Below, piece after piece: positions 23,692 to 36,499 of a DNA stretch of 64,000 nt. Location of the stretch: contig OX422220.1 in the NCBI GenBank assembly GCA_949130495.1, positions 122,511,810-122,575,809 of the forward strand. Reading direction: 5' to 3'. Made by a program: the position numbers and the translations under genes. Positions within the stretch are counted from its first letter, which is position 1. Each line of letters starts with the position of its first letter. The notes beneath the pieces are model-generated. The model was not told the origin of the DNA and did no database searches. It saw nothing but the letters and a program-made list of their open reading frames with translations. The DNA comes from Sambucus nigra (Eukaryota; Streptophyta; Magnoliopsida; Dipsacales; Adoxaceae).

Positions 23692-26670
23692 TGTAATACC
23701 CCGTATTTTTATGCTTTCTAAATTTGGGGATTTATTAAATTTGATGTGAGTTATTAATTTAATATAAATCCAGAAATTAATTATTTAATCATTGAAAACT
23801 TGTTGAATATTACTAATGAGCAAAGTAATATATAATATTGGTTCTATTAAATGTCACACGTGTGAATAAAATTATAATTTTGGAAATTTAAGTCGGGACG
23901 CGCCCGTGTTGTGTCAGGACTAAATTTTAATTAATAAAAGTGAATAAATTATAAGTCGCATGTATGGTCATTTCGAGTGCGCCAAAGTGTTCGAAAGGGT
24001 CGAGATAGTCAAAATAATGTACCCGGGGGTTTAGTTTGGGTCTCAGGGCATTTTTAGGCCTAATTAACACCCCGAGAGGGCGTTTTGGACATTTTACATT
24101 TTTGGTCCTGAAAACCCACGAAAATTTTAAGGTTATATCAGATGCTTAGGGTTTTCTTCTAGGGTTAACACAACCAAAAACAAAAGACGACCATTGGAGA
24201 AGGAAAGGAAAGACTTACCAAGGAGTTCTAGGCCAAGAACACCACCGTTTGCACCGCCGTCACCACCAAACGTTAGATCGCACCACGAGGATCACAACCA
24301 CACTAATTTTAGCCAGAAATCAGAAACAAAAATTCCCAGGCAAGTATTTGTCTTACTTAATTTAGTTAATGCTTCATTCATATTAGTTTAGGGTTGATTA
24401 GGATGAGTTTTTATGAAAGAAAACCCATGTTGGAGATTAGAAATCGCATGTTGTAGAGATATAAACATCATTCTGGAAATCCCCTTCACTTGTAGAGGTT
24501 GAACCACGAATTTACATTGATTTAGCAGTAGGAATTCTGGAAAAAAGAATGAGAAGAACTAAGTTAAAGAAATCTTTAGGGTTCATGAGATTTATATAAA
24601 TTTTGGCCCTTTAATTCATGATACTTGATTAAAACTCACATGCCTTACGTAGAATAATGTTCATTTGGGTTTCGAATGTTTGTGGTATAAATTTCTGGGA
24701 GTTTGGGAGTTAAAAACTTGGATTTGGATGATTTTGGATGATAATTCCCGTAACTGGTATTCTGCAGATTCTCCATACTTGCTTGATCGATCGATCGACC
24801 CTAGGGCATCGATCGATTGATGGTTCGATCTATCAAACACCTGCCATCGATCGATCGACCCCTCCTATATAACTCATATTCCCTTTTTAATGGTTCATTC
24901 CAACTTAATTGATTAGACATTCTTGGATATTAATATTAATACATTTTGGGATATAAAGAAGATCGGTAGGACCTTAGAAATATATAGACCCGTTAATGTA
25001 ATACGAAATTAACATCTCACGGGGGGATTGCTTTACACATAAAGGACAATGGGAACTTGTGTTAAAGGGTGAGACTCGTAAGGAAGATATGTTGTAAAAT
25101 AAATGAGTACCTACTGAAATTACACTTGGAGAGATAGGAACCCATGAGTGTTACGTAGTAAGTTGGAATAATCCCACAAATTAGAATAAGAGACAAACTG
25201 TTATACGCGATAACTAAATAATGAGTAATAAGGATAAATATCATAATTATGGGTCGTGAGAGTGTACCTAAATTGATATGGTAAAAGTAGTATATTATAG
25301 GACTGTGTTTATGCATATATTATATACGTGTAAAAATCATTCATGCGCTACTTGCTATCCTTGAGGTTACTGCGCTGGGACAGTCTTGTCTCGATGGGAC
25401 CTTTATGGGGGATATTAACTCGTACCCTAGAAGATAGAACTCCTTGGTACAGGCTATCGGATCGATAGTCAGACGGTCCTAAGAGACGTGAGGGTATGTG
25501 ATGACCTCTTAGAGACTTAGAACTATGCTTTGCCTTAATATTGTTTGTGTTTTGTGTCAATACAGTTCGAGAGTGATTCCGAACTTATATTTCCCTTAGC
25601 ACGAGTGATACGGGGATTGGATAGCAGAGTATGCCCGCACCATAATTGTTATGTGGGGTGTTGTTAGAATATATATATTATATGAGTATTTAATATATAT
25701 ATATATTTAAATCTAGAATTTGGGGACTACCTACTGTGTCTATGGTAAGTAAGAAATACATAATTATTTCAACTTGGGAATGAGTGTTTGAAAAGCATAA
25801 TATATTACAGAGAAACTTTATTATCAAATAAGGTTTAAATGAGAACATTGTTGCTAAATAAAATTAACCTCTTAAACAATTGAATTTGTCAGTTTAAAAT
25901 CTTACGAGCAACTTAAGATTAGATAAGTTAAACCGTTGGGAAGGTTAGTGCGATAGGTGTGCACATTAGAAGAGAGGTGAGAATTTCTCAAGGGAGTGCC
26001 GCACTAATAGTAATATGTTGTTGCATTAGCCAGTAAACATTTTAAATACTTGCTAAACTAATTTTAAACTTTTTTTACAATCGGGCTCTGACCCGTTTCC
26101 ATTTCCTTTTCTCTCTTGTATATATGTAAATATTACAGGTGCCCAGCCACAAGGGCGTCTTGCATAGGATCCTTTGGAAGGAACGAGTTGCAGCTTAAGT
26201 GGGAGTTGCGGGCCTCTTTCTTAGACGACCTCATTTTTTTTATTCCACTCCTAGCACTATTTTATCCAGTTGGGCATGTGTCGCCCTTTTCCATTATTCA
26301 GTTGTTTTATTGGATATTGTGATTCGTTTATTTCTAGTATTTACACTTTGGGATTTATTATTATCAGGATGTTTTTCCTTTAAGTTTTAAATGTTGGAAT
26401 CAATTAGTTGAATGTTTAATTATTTGGATTATATGTTCCAGGATAGTTGTTGTGTGATTCTTTAACTGTGAATTATTAAATGTTGGTTTATAAAATAAAA
26501 TTTGGAAAGTAATGTCTAAAATGGTTTTAACACTTAGCTTAATTATTTTAGGTGTTTAAATTGGAAAAGTTATTTTATGACAGTGATGCTAAGAATGAAC
26601 CGAGCGTTCACCTTGATTATAATTTAATAAAGGACTGATCATCCGGTATTTAATTAGGCGGGGTGTCACA
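23692..26670 (+). mobile_element. solo LTR E (2979 bp), TSD TTGCT
   Basis: TGTAATACCCCG...GGGGTGTCACA with TTGCT at 23687-23691 and 26671-26675. It is a plus-orientation relative of the LTRs of J, B and C. It sits in the left LTR of D, and the flanking halves of D join exactly when it and one TTGCT are removed. No internal sequence is left. Confidence 0.95.
24785..24860. repeat. TCGATCGA palindrome cluster in solo LTR E
   Basis: GATCGATCGATCGACC, CATCGATCGATTGATGG, GGTTCGATCTATC and CATCGATCGATCGACC lie in 76 bp, 1093-1168 bp from the LTR start. Confidence 0.9.
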
Positions 26671-26991
26671 TTGCTTAGTTCAGATTATCTCTCGTGTCCC
26701 TTGTCTATCTTATCCCTTTTTGGCTAAGGGAATTCATGTATTTATTATAGTGATGGGAGTCCAAGATATGGAATGTATTTATACATTCAGACATTTACAT
26801 CTATATATAATGAATATAATCGTTGGTCTTCTAAGGTGGTTGGTCTTCCTTGAGTTGTTTGGTATGCCATGTGTTGGTTGGTATGCTGATCAACTCTCCT
26901 CGGGCGCAGAGCAAGTATAAATATTTCCACGTAGGATGATAGGTGTCATTTTCTGACTGGTCCATGCAGACGGAGAATTTTTGTGTTAACA

Positions 26992-27005
26992 GAAGCCCCC
27001 AATGA
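26992..27005 (-). promoter_or_regulatory. polypurine tract of element D
   Basis: On the minus strand, TCATTGGGGGCTTC directly precedes the 3' LTR (TGTTAACAC...). The near-identical CATTGGGGGATTC occupies the same place in element G. Confidence 0.75.
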
Positions 27006-27555
27006 TCCATGCTTGATGGTTTACTTAAAGGATGGACTATTTATTCTGTAATGTTGCTCGGTGCTCGTGCATAATGAAATTATCGATCTGCCTTCTTGAT
27101 TTGTTGAACATAAAATGCACTATATTCTGGTTAACGGATGATTCAGGCTAATTGATAGTTGCATTGGATCTAATCTTTCTTGTAAGGAAATTTGTTTGAA
27201 CGTGTGCTATGTATCACCCTTGGGAATATGGATGCAGTAACTTCATAGCTTGAAGCTTGAAGCTTGTAGCTTTTAGCTTATAGCTTGTCATAATCTTTAT
27301 GTATGTTGGTTGGTTGGTTGGTTGGTTAGCCGACCAACTGAGTGCCGATTGTCCTTGTTTGATTTTTCTGACCTTTGCTCCTCTGAGTGCTTTGTTGTTG
27401 TAACATGTTATCTTGTGAACCCAACTCTTCAATCTGATTAGTACCAAGCTAGTGGTGGACTTCGAAACATTTTCATACAACTTCTTCTTTAATGTTGGTG
27501 AGGGCAACAATATTGGAGATCTCCATTGATGTATATGTTGAATTTAATCCCTGAA

Positions 27556-27790
27556 CTTCAATTGCATGTGCATAATAACTCCTAAATATGCCTCCTGAAC
27601 TTCAATAGAAAAACTAAACCATGAATATACCTCTTGAACTTCAATAGCAAAACTAACTCCTGAATATGCCTCCTGAACTTCAATAGTAAAACTAACCACT
27701 GAATATACCTCTTGAACTTCAATAGAAAAACTAACTCCTGAATATGCCTCATGAACTTCAATAGCAAAACTAACTCCTGAGCAAAAACAA
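27556..27790 (+). repeat. 39-bp minisatellite, about five units, in element D
   Basis: GAACTTCAATAG recurs at 27597, 27636, 27675, 27714 and 27753, exactly 39 bp apart, separated by AAAACTAACTCCTGAATATGCCTC-type sequence. Because 39 is a multiple of three, an open frame of 61 codons exists on the minus strand; it is an artefact. Confidence 0.9.
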
Positions 27791-28147
27791 CTCTTGAATA
27801 TGCCTCCTGAAATACTATATGATGATTAGTTAGCGATATGTCTTATTTTACTATGATTTGGAGCTAAATCTGATGCTCGACTGATACTGCATGATGTTAT
27901 GAGAATGTGCCACCGAATGAACAAGTAATTCTATAGTAAAAGCCCCCAAGTTTGGAATATGAACTCTGAATGCTTTCTTAGCCTTGAAGTGTGTTGGTCT
28001 TGCTAGAAAAGATAAGGCCGAGGAAATGTTCCATGAAATGACTTCCCAAGAACTATGCATGTTTGAATTTCCATACTATCCTTATATAACCATAGAATTT
28101 TGCTGACCAAGTAATTTTGGTTGAGTAAAATTTCTTATAACATATAG

Positions 28148-28256
28148 TCCAATTAGGAATGTGCTGGCATTCCAATTAGGAATGTGATATATTCCAATTA
28201 GGAATCTGTGGACATTCTAATTAAGAATGTGTTATATTCCAATTAGGAATCTGATT
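28148..28256. repeat. ATTCCAATTAGGAAT repeats (five) in element D
   Basis: The partly self-complementary block ATTCCAATTAGGAAT occurs about five times, once as ATTCTAATTAAGAAT, spaced about 20-25 bp apart. The ends ATTCC and GGAAT can pair as a small hairpin. Confidence 0.8.
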
Positions 28257-28654
28257 CTGGTATGTGCCATTGATCGGCGCATGTGGAGCCCAGTTGGGCT
28301 TAGGAGACTAAATAATAACGATGATGCCCGATATTTGTTAGGAGTTGATAGAATGATCTAATAATAAGCCTGATTGAGCATAATATATAATTTGCATCGA
28401 ATATCCGTGCTAGTGAGAAATCCATATACATAATAGAAGCACTGAGAATCCTAGATAAATAATAAGAGTGTTTACCATCTGTCGAGCTTAATAAGAAGTC
28501 CAGATAATAAGAATGAAGGGATCGATTGATCCTGCGTTGTTAGACAATAATAGATTTCCAGGGCTTTCTTCAAACAGTAATATATAATCATGAAATTTAT
28601 CCTATGTTAATCTCTGTATATGAATTGACGATTTTCCAATTTTTGTTTGTCTTA

Positions 28655-28905
28655 GTGTGCCTAGGCAATAGAATATTGATCCCATGCTCCAGCCTAATAG
28701 TAGCGATCTTTTGATCACCCATAAGTGCCTGAGCAATGGAATATTTATCCTATGTTCCTACTCAGTTGTAACAATCTTATCTAGATTTCCCATAAGTGCC
28801 TAGGCAATGGAGTATTTATCCCATGCTCCTGCCAAGTTGTAACAATCTTATCTAGATTGCCCATAAGTGCCTAGGCAGTGGATATTTTACCCAACTTATT
28901 ACCCT
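28655..28905 (+). repeat. about 71-bp tandem repeat, four units, in element D
   Basis: GTGCCTAGGCAATGGA-type starts occur at 28657, 28725, 28796 and 28867. Each is followed by ATATTTATCCYATG, then TCCTRC..AGTTGTAACAATCTTATCTAGAT and CCCATAA. Confidence 0.85.
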
Positions 28906-28989
28906 ATTTCAGATGCCCCTTGGGGTCACCCATTAAGCAAGACTTGTCTTGATCGATTATTTTTCCAACATTGTTGGTGTCTTTGTTGA

Positions 28990-29048
28990 TGCTGACCAAC
29001 CTTAGTTGGTGGTTGTTTGATATGCCGACCAACCTTAGTTGGTGGTTG
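28990..29048. repeat. pair of ACCAAC-CTTA-GTTGGT hairpins in element D
   Basis: GACCAACCTTAGTTGGTGGTTG occurs twice about 35 bp apart. Each can form a six-base-pair stem with a four-base loop. The stem is the same as in the hairpin array of element G at 62634-63382, but the loop differs. Confidence 0.85.
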
Positions 29049-29069
29049 CTGAATATATATAGAGAGAAG

Positions 29070-29640
29070 AATTTTACCGACCAACAGTCTATTGGAGATA
29101 ATATCATAACTGATGAAGATTTCCTTGGAGCTGAATATATGATAATAAATATTTTTGCCGAGCTCCATGCTGAGATGAATATAGAATATTCATCTGAATA
29201 GACATAAAAAATGATTAAGAATAATAATAAAGTGTCTGGATGATCTATCGAGGCAAAATTGCATAATGTCGAACAAGGATAATATTTTCCAAAACATAAG
29301 AATATGGCCGAGTAATTTGTTGGGCCTGAATATAAATAAGAATTACCCAGACCAACTGTTCAATGGGGGTGAAATATAATAAATGTTGTAGATCTCCTTG
29401 GAGCTGAATATATGATAATAAATATTTTATCGAGCTCCATGCTGAGATGAATATGCATAATCATATGAGATAATGATTATTGCGCGAACATATATGTCGG
29501 AATATCAAGAATAATAATAGCCCATGGCTGATACGTCAAGGAAAAATTATTTATTGTTGATCAATAATAATAGTTTCCAGAAGTTTAAGATCATGACCGA
29601 GATTTCGTCGGCACTGAATCTTGTACCGATCAATAAAAAT
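29070..29640 (+). repeat. about 278-bp tandem repeat, two units and a stub, in element D
   Basis: The block from CCGACCAACAG at 29076, through TTTCCTTGGAGCTGAATATATGATAATAAATA and GAGCTCCATGCTGAGATGAATAT, recurs from about 29352. The second half (AAATTGCATAATGTCGAAC..AAG / AAATTATTTATTGTTGATC..AAT) and a third CCGATCAA start are visible at 29630. Units are diverged. Confidence 0.75.
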
Positions 29641-30949
29641 GGTTCAGTAAACACATAAAATTTGGTCGGGCACTATTTTTGACTTTGTAAAGATTCCATC
29701 GACCGATTAATAGGCGAGGCCGATAAAGATTAGATGATGTCGACCTACTCAGACGTTTGCCGACCAAGTATATGAGAATTTCCGACCAGCGATGAGAGGC
29801 CAGGAACACCTCCAATAGTGAAATATATATCTCCGACCACTTAGTAGTTGTCCCTGACCAACTATACATAACACCGACAAGCAATAGATGGTCGGGGTAC
29901 TGCAGTATAATTTCTCCATTCAATAAAAACCTGTATAAATGTACTTGGATCTTAATTTAGTGGAACGTCGAACTACAATGGAATCCATGGTTGCTCTCCT
30001 TCTTGACCTAGCTATAATATAGTGTTCGTTGACTCGCCAATCATGATGGGTACCACTAATTGTATTCATAACGCCGACCAAGAATAGCTAATTTGTACGA
30101 TGCAAAAGAAGTTGTGCCAACCCAAAAATAATGGTCCGACGATATTTTTTCTTCATCGGTGAACAGAAAATAGAATCATAGTCGGTCATAATTGAAAAAT
30201 AATGAGGTTTTCTTCAATCGGTACTGGGTTTAGAATAGACACCATCCATGTCCTTGTGATCTGCAATGTAAATAAGGCTTGGTGTTGCTACCATAATCTG
30301 ATAGAGTTTTGGTGAGAGATAGAATTTGAATCCTCATATGATCTGAGGAAGTCAAACAGTTTCAACAGTTTTAAAGAACATTTGAACTAGACGGGCCCAA
30401 TTTTATTATTTTCATTGTTGTAGAACGTGAAGTCGAAAGGAATGACATCAAATAAACCTAAAACCCCTTAGTTTCCCTAGGAATTAGCAAAATGAAAATC
30501 TCATCTGTTTATTTTTCATCCTGAAATGGGTTGTTGTTTTTCTTAAAGCTTCATCACTGTTCATAAATATATCTGGTTTCCTGATCCCTTTTATTTGTAA
30601 TGAATCAAGATAACAAGAGTTTCAAATAAAGATCTATAGATTTGTGCAGGAAAAGTTTACGCTAAGAGAGACTTTTTTATTTCTTATCAGAAAATATGAG
30701 AGATGATAATCAAACTATCTGATTTTTCTCTATATAAACATATCTTCATAAAATTTTCTTAAAATTGGCAGTTATGAAATTTACGATTATGCGGAATTGA
30801 TCCAACAGTTATGACTATAAAATCATGATTGAATCAAAAGATGTATAGATAACATATAATTGATTATAAGCAAAGATAGAAAAAAAAACTTAGTGTATGA
30901 TGATGATCTTCATTTCTAATAATAAGATGAAAAGAATTCTTGTGTCGAA

Positions 30950-30970
30950 TTCCCACAGACGGTGTCAATC
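30950..30970 (-). promoter_or_regulatory. primer binding site of element D (Tat type)
   Basis: On the minus strand, GATTGACACCGTCTGTGGGAA follows the LTR end CATCAACA directly. It is a close variant of the GGCGCCGTCTGTGGGAA sites found in plant Tat/Ogre lineages. Confidence 0.8.
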
Positions 30971-31494
30971 TGTTGATGACTACAAATAGAAGCCATGATA
31001 TCTTATCGGCATCAACAACAGATAAAATGAAGGTATGAAGATGAAATGGTGATCACATCAAACACATAAAAGACAAGGGTTTTTAAAGTAGTTCGGCTAT
31101 AAGAAAGATCCTACGTCCAGTGTTATTTTATTTCTAGGGGTTTATAATAGCACAACATGGTGCAGAGAGAGAGAGAGAGAGAGATGTAGAGAATTGCTTA
31201 ATTTAGATCATTTGTTGTATCCCTTGTCTATCTTGTCCCTTTTCAGCTAAGAAAATGTCTTTATACATTCAGACATTTACATCTATATACAATGAATATA
31301 ATTGTTGGTCTTCTAAGGTGGTTTGCCTTCCTTAAATTGGTTGGTATGTCATGCGTTGGTTGGTATGCCGACCAACTCTCCTCTTGTGCCCATCAACTCT
31401 CTTCGGGCGTCGAGCAAGTATAAAAATTGCCACGTAGGATGACAGGTATCCTTTTCTAACTAGTCCACGTAGAAGGAGATTTTTTGCATTAACA
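30971..31494 (-). repeat. 5' LTR of element D (524 bp)
   Basis: The plus-strand copy runs TGTTGATGAC...GCATTAACA. It contains an (AG)n run at 31164-31183 and, inverted, a CTACGTCCA...TAAAGTRGTTC block (31084-31123) shared with the LTRs of F and G. Confidence 0.85.
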
Positions 31495-31635
31495 ATAACA
31501 TTCCTAGGATAGCTTACTACTCTTAGTTATCTATACGTGGCCGCTAATGTCATGTCAATCCAGATTCATATGAAAAAGATACCCCCATTCAAAGTTTTAG
31601 AAAAAAATATAATTTTTGCCCCAAAACCCAGAGTA

Positions 31636-31673
31636 CCAGTCGACCAGTCGTGACCCCTGGTCGACTGTCGATC
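31636..31673. repeat. GTCGAC palindrome cluster in solo LTR C
   Basis: CCAGTCGACCAGTCGTG and CCCTGGTCGACTGTCGATC lie face to face, giving an inverted repeat around two GTCGAC sites. The cluster is 1136-1173 bp from the LTR start, the same offset as the clusters of B, E and J. Confidence 0.85.
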
Positions 31674-32814
31674 TTTTTCCATCTTAGTGTTATGCGCCTA
31701 AGCAAAACCCTAGACACCGATAGACATGCCCTAGGACCCCGGTCAATCGTCCCCTCCGAACCTGCTCAAACGCTGTTGCATTTTTATGTTTTCTCCCAAT
31801 TAATTTTCCTCCTGCAATAATTCCAATCACAATCTAACTTGTTCTCAGTGATTCTAACAACAATCCGTCTACAAATTACATGGTTCTTCTAAATCAAAGT
31901 TAATTTTCCCCACTAAATTAATTAAATTAACTCATTAACCCGTTTTCTAAAAAATTCTTAATTTCATCATTAATGGGTATATTTATCATCTTAAACCTCT
32001 AGACCCCAGAAATATTACAATTTTTTAATATATTACGTTCTCAAGATTTCTCTATATTCCTTCATCGTCTTCTACCTCTAGAAACCCATAAAATTTAACG
32101 AATCTCTAACATATTATGATCTCCAAATACCTCTATTCACAATTTTTTTCAAATTTGATTTTGTTCAACGTTTAATAAGAAAAATGTATACTCAAAGTCT
32201 TCTAATTTTCAAATTTTAACCATAATCTCAATAATCAACACTATTTACCACTAGTCACATAAAGCAAGAAAATACTTTCCTTAGGAAATAAATTTTGGCG
32301 ATCTTTTCACGGAAGTTCCACAAAACTTTGCCCGAAATGATCTTTTCCTTCCTCTTTCTTCTTCTTCTTTCTCCTTTCTCTCCTCTCTCAAACTTTTGTG
32401 TTTAGGAATGAATAACGATTGCCCAATTCTCTTAAACCTTGGTTAAGTTTCCCTAATCTCGAAATTAATCCTTTGGGCCAAATTCAAAAGACTTAAATAC
32501 CCCCATATTGGCCCGGTTATATCTAAAAAGTCACTGGGACCTAATTATTACCCCCGGATACATTATTTCGACCTCTTCGAACCTAACCATGACCTCAAAA
32601 TTTCCATTCGAGTCACTTAATACTATCATATTATTTCCACATGAAAATATGACAAACGTGAAATTAAAATAGACCGAATTAACTTAAATTCTAAATCACC
32701 AAATAAAATAAGTTCTATGAATTAAATAAATTCCAAATCAAAATTTTAATTAAATACTAAATCACCAATTTAATTAAATCTGAAATCCTCATAAATACGG
32801 GGTATTACATAAAG

Positions 32815-33264
32815 TGTGTTTGTGTATGTGAGTATATATATATACATACACACACACATATATATAAATAAGGTAGTTGCATATGCACGTAGATAGAACG
32901 TGTTAGAGTCTCTTTTTTGTTAGTCGATTTTGTATTGTATTGTTGTATTTTTCACATGGGGCATTCAGCTCATTCTCTTGTCTTTGTTATGTCAGGTTGG
33001 GTGAGGTTCCATAATTTGAGAGGGTTGTATAGGTAATTATCCCTTTTATTTCATGTTAGTAGATCTGTATGTTTTGATTTCAAGGACGCTTCCCATAGGT
33101 CCCTCGTGTAGATTGATTTAAATGGAAATCGCATGCTACACAAGTGACACGTTAATTAAATAAAACTGGGCTTATGTATGTTGCTTCATTGCACTTCACA
33201 CCTAATGATCGAGTGGGACCGAGTTGACCACAGATAACCCATAAATCCGGGCCAGGGTGTTACA
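32815..33264 (+). repeat. remnant of an LTR end with adjacent PBS
   Basis: Sequence ending CCAGGGTGTTACA at 33264 is followed by AATAGTGTCAGAGCTCTAG, a decayed form of the ...GGTGTCACA / TGGTATCAGAGC junction of element B. It starts with a TG/TA microsatellite (32815-32875). The left limit of the LTR is not determined. Confidence 0.55.
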
Positions 33265-36200
33265 AATAGTGTCAGAGCTCTAGTTTTAAGGTTCCTCTTG
33301 GGAGTGGCGTGGTGAGGTTAGTAGTGGATCTTTCAACGTCGGTGTTGGTCTTGGGTCAGTCACGCTAGATTGGTGACGGTCTCAATTTAATTTTTCAACA
33401 GCAGATTCAATGAAATTAGCACAACGGGTAATCCATTTACCAAGTGGCATGCGACCTAGTTACTTATCATTAATCGCTTTTGCGCTTCTGGTTTAGATCT
33501 GTTAGTGATTTGCGAGTGTTCGTGTCAGCCAATAATGGTGAAACCGTGGTTTTTAGAGTGGGGTCATTATGCATTAACCTTTGATGATATGAGAGGTCTA
33601 TGAATATGTTAATTGAGCTGAATGAGGTCCATTGAGCTAGGGACACGAATCCTGCAAAGTCAACTGCGGAGACTAGGTGACGAGAATATCATGCCTAAGC
33701 GGTGTGGATTATGATAAGGATGCATTAAGTTCCTTAGTTAGGTACTTTTGGGTAGCTAATAATGATGATGTGATTAATCGAACTTGATCTTTATGGTAGT
33801 ATCAAGTCTTAACCATTTTAATTCGGTGAGCATGTAGAACCATATTGATAATTACTTGAGATACTCCTCCTGAGTCGATAGGATACTATTATTGTAAGTA
33901 GGTGCCTTGGTAACTATCAATTGAAAATGTAACTCACAAGCTACGATGAGAGTTGCAGGCCATTGGCGTTAAGTGTGTTGAATGTGTAACAATGATGAGT
34001 TAAAGTGACTTAGGAATGGATCCTAGATAGTCTTCCATAATGTGGTTTTAGAGAGTGTGATGCAACTTTGAGGAATAGGATCCCAAGTGACATTGGTAGT
34101 GTGAAGTTAAAGTATTATAGGTTATGCAAAATGTCATGTGTCCTGCAACAATCCGTATTAGTGTCAGACTATGATTTGCTACGTGGTTTATGGAAACAAC
34201 CGTTTGTAAGGGAGTTTTCTGACCATTATGAGATCTCGAGGAGAGAATCATAGGATAGACTTATGCCAAATTTCAACTACAAAGGGAGATAAGATTTTTA
34301 TCTAAATGTCATGGCCTATCCTAGAGGCTTGAATGACGATTGAATGAGAGGAAGATTTGGTGTAAGTGTGATTTAAGGAAGTCTTGGAGTGTCCATGGGA
34401 ATGATTGTATATAGCATCATTGGAAATAGAAATCGACTTGTTGTGATACCTTGAGGTGTGCAATGGTTAAAATGCACCATGTGTAAAGACTTATAGACTA
34501 GCATCGCTGTAATTTGTTGAGTGTGCCTACGATGAGAGAGTCATGGGTGATGAAATATTATTGGGATTTGAGGGCTTTTACATGGAGTATGCTTGGTGTC
34601 CTTATGTAACGAGTTAAGTCCAATATTATTAAGTGTTAGTGTTCTCGTGATGATTATATTGAAGGACAGGTAATGATGTTAGATTGGTCAAACTCAAAGG
34701 AGTTGAATCGTGTAGTCCTTAGTGAGGTCATCTAATGTAATATAAGTAGGTGAGGTAACCTTCTCAGGGTAATTGAAGCTTATCACCATGATTTGATAAA
34801 ATGCCTGTTGTCGTAAGATGATTAGTGTAGAAAGTGGCGTACCTGAGTGTGATGGGTACCAGGAGATGAGTTAGGGACTTAGAATGATGATGTCAAGTTA
34901 AGGACTTAAAACTAGTACCCCGAAAGGGATAACGAAGTATGATTAGGATATCGACATGTGTCAACAGTATAAGTCAGAATAGACCTAGCAAGGAAGAGAC
35001 TAGTTCTTAGCACATCTTATAAAAACCGATATGAATTAGGAGATATTGTCTTGTATGATACTTACAACCTTTAGAGTGCAAATGGAGATCGGTGTGTCCA
35101 TCACATAAATCCAGTTTGGGTAGAACCTGGAGATAGGCGCAGTGACGACATTGTGTCATTAGAGGTTATAATAAGGACAATATTTTTCTTGATTGGGCAT
35201 GGCCTAATGAGGAATTTGGGACATGATCATGGTATGATAATGTAGATAACGACCTAGGTGTGTTAGGTTTGTCACTGCATCACACTGACTAGAGATATGG
35301 ACAAGGTTGACAACAACCAGGGCATTGGGTATTAGTCAACTGAAGTGGTTCACGTATGTCAAGGATGTAAGGAAGAATCCTTACTCTTAAGGAGGGACGT
35401 CCAGCATTTGACTTCCTAAAAGATGATAGGTTCGTATGTTTCTTTAGCCTTACGTGGATGGATGGTTTGTGATCTAATTCATCACGGTTGGTCACTCAAG
35501 CCAAGGTGTGTGGCTAGGATAGTATCCAGTGAGAACATTTATGAGGAGGCATAGACTTCAAAGTATGTGACGTAGGTCCGTCCTTCATAAACAAGAGCCC
35601 ATTGGATGCGAATCGAATTTTCTCAAAACAATTATTTGTTCATTTTGTTCTTTCAGTTACGATAGTTGATGATTTTATTTCTTTAGTTTCGACGATTAAG
35701 GATGGTATCCTTTTAATTTCGATAATCTGTTAATTTTCCACATTGATCATTTGGTCATAGCGCGACTTAGCTCATTATGAGTGTCATTGGACGTTGTGTG
35801 GTCATTGCAGCTCGGCATTTAGGCATGCTTTTGTTTAATATATTACGTTGCTTGCACAAGCTCTATGTACATGTGGTTGCACTTTCTGTGACACGGTTTT
35901 TTCATAGTATTTTTTTTATTAATATTAATGACCTTATGGATAGGTTGGGATGGTAATTAGTAACTCTGGTCGTAAGGAGCAGGAAAATAATTCAAGGATA
36001 GTGTATAGGGCTAGAACTCGAGGAAACATAGCACACAATGTTATTTTCCTCACTAAGTGGATTGGTGTAATACTCTGGTGATTGTTCCGTAGTTATATGC
36101 CTATAATGATCCTAGAGTCATAGAAGTATCTTAAGGAAGGTGTTAGCCAGACACACGATTCGTTACTTGATTGGTAAGTCGTTCTACGGGTTGGGTGTCT

Positions 36201-36490
36201 AATTACAAAGGATGGTATCAAGCTTAACTGAATTTAAGTGGACGGGAAGATCCGAGGATTTGTAGGGACTCAATATATGTGGTCTTAAGAATTAAAATGA
36301 TTTAGGATGATGGATTGGGTGGTTAGTTGTATGTCGTTTGCTCTTGGTGAGTGTTTCCTCGATAGACGTGCCGGTATTCTTAGGTGTTAGCAAAGAAGTC
36401 ATAGGACTTTATTGAGCATGATCATTGATTAAGGGAAGACTTGAGGACTATTATGTAATTTTGATGGATATCCTGATAGTGAGTGTGGAT
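33265..36490 (+). pseudogene. heavily decayed interior of a Gypsy element, plus intergenic sequence
   Basis: The region lies downstream of the degenerate PBS at 33267-33279, so a gag-pol interior is expected, but no domain is recognisable with confidence. Short open frames at 34048-34253 overlap on opposite strands and resemble nothing I know. 35640-36490 shows nothing. Confidence 0.35.
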
Positions 36491-36499
36491 ACCTTGATT

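Larger units (their letters stand above)
23501..26991 (-). repeat. 3' LTR of element D, interrupted by solo LTR E
   Basis: 23501-23691 plus 26671-26991 align with 31018-31494: the shared order is AGATAAAATGAAGG, TTTTTAAAGTRGTTC, CTACGTCCA-like, TTATAATAGCACAACATGGTG, (AG)n, AGAGAATTGCTT, then CATTCAGACATTTACATCTA and GCCACGTAGGATGA. The LTR starts about 47 bp late relative to its partner. Confidence 0.85.
23497..31494 (-). mobile_element. element D: non-autonomous Tat-like LTR retrotransposon, minus strand
   Basis: The right LTR (30971-31494, TGTTGATG...TTAACA) is the 5' LTR on the minus strand and abuts a Tat-type PBS. The left LTR (23501-26991, interrupted by solo LTR E) ends TTAACA and abuts a polypurine tract. 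The first 47 bp or so of the left LTR are missing, so the left boundary and TSD are uncertain. The 4-kb interior (26992-30970) has no gag or pol; it consists of several unrelated tandem arrays and ACCAAC/GTTGGT hairpins, matching a large non-autonomous derivative. The LTR resembles that of element G. Confidence 0.8.
21960..32809 (-). mobile_element. solo LTR C (about 2.85 kb), split by element D, TSD TAAAG
   Basis: It starts TGTGATACCCC and ends CGGGGTATTACA on the plus strand, so it lies in minus orientation. TAAAG flanks both sides (21955-21959 and 32810-32814). Its own sequence is 21960 to about 23496 plus 31495-32809; the rest is element D and, inside that, solo LTR E. The 21960 half shares the CTGGACACCTAAAA block with LTR J, and the 32.7-kb half shares the terminal block. 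No internal region remains, so it arose by LTR-LTR recombination. Confidence 0.9.

Noticed and set aside
27582..27767. 61-codon repetitive frame LLLKFRRHIQ
   Set aside because: Product of the 39-bp minisatellite.
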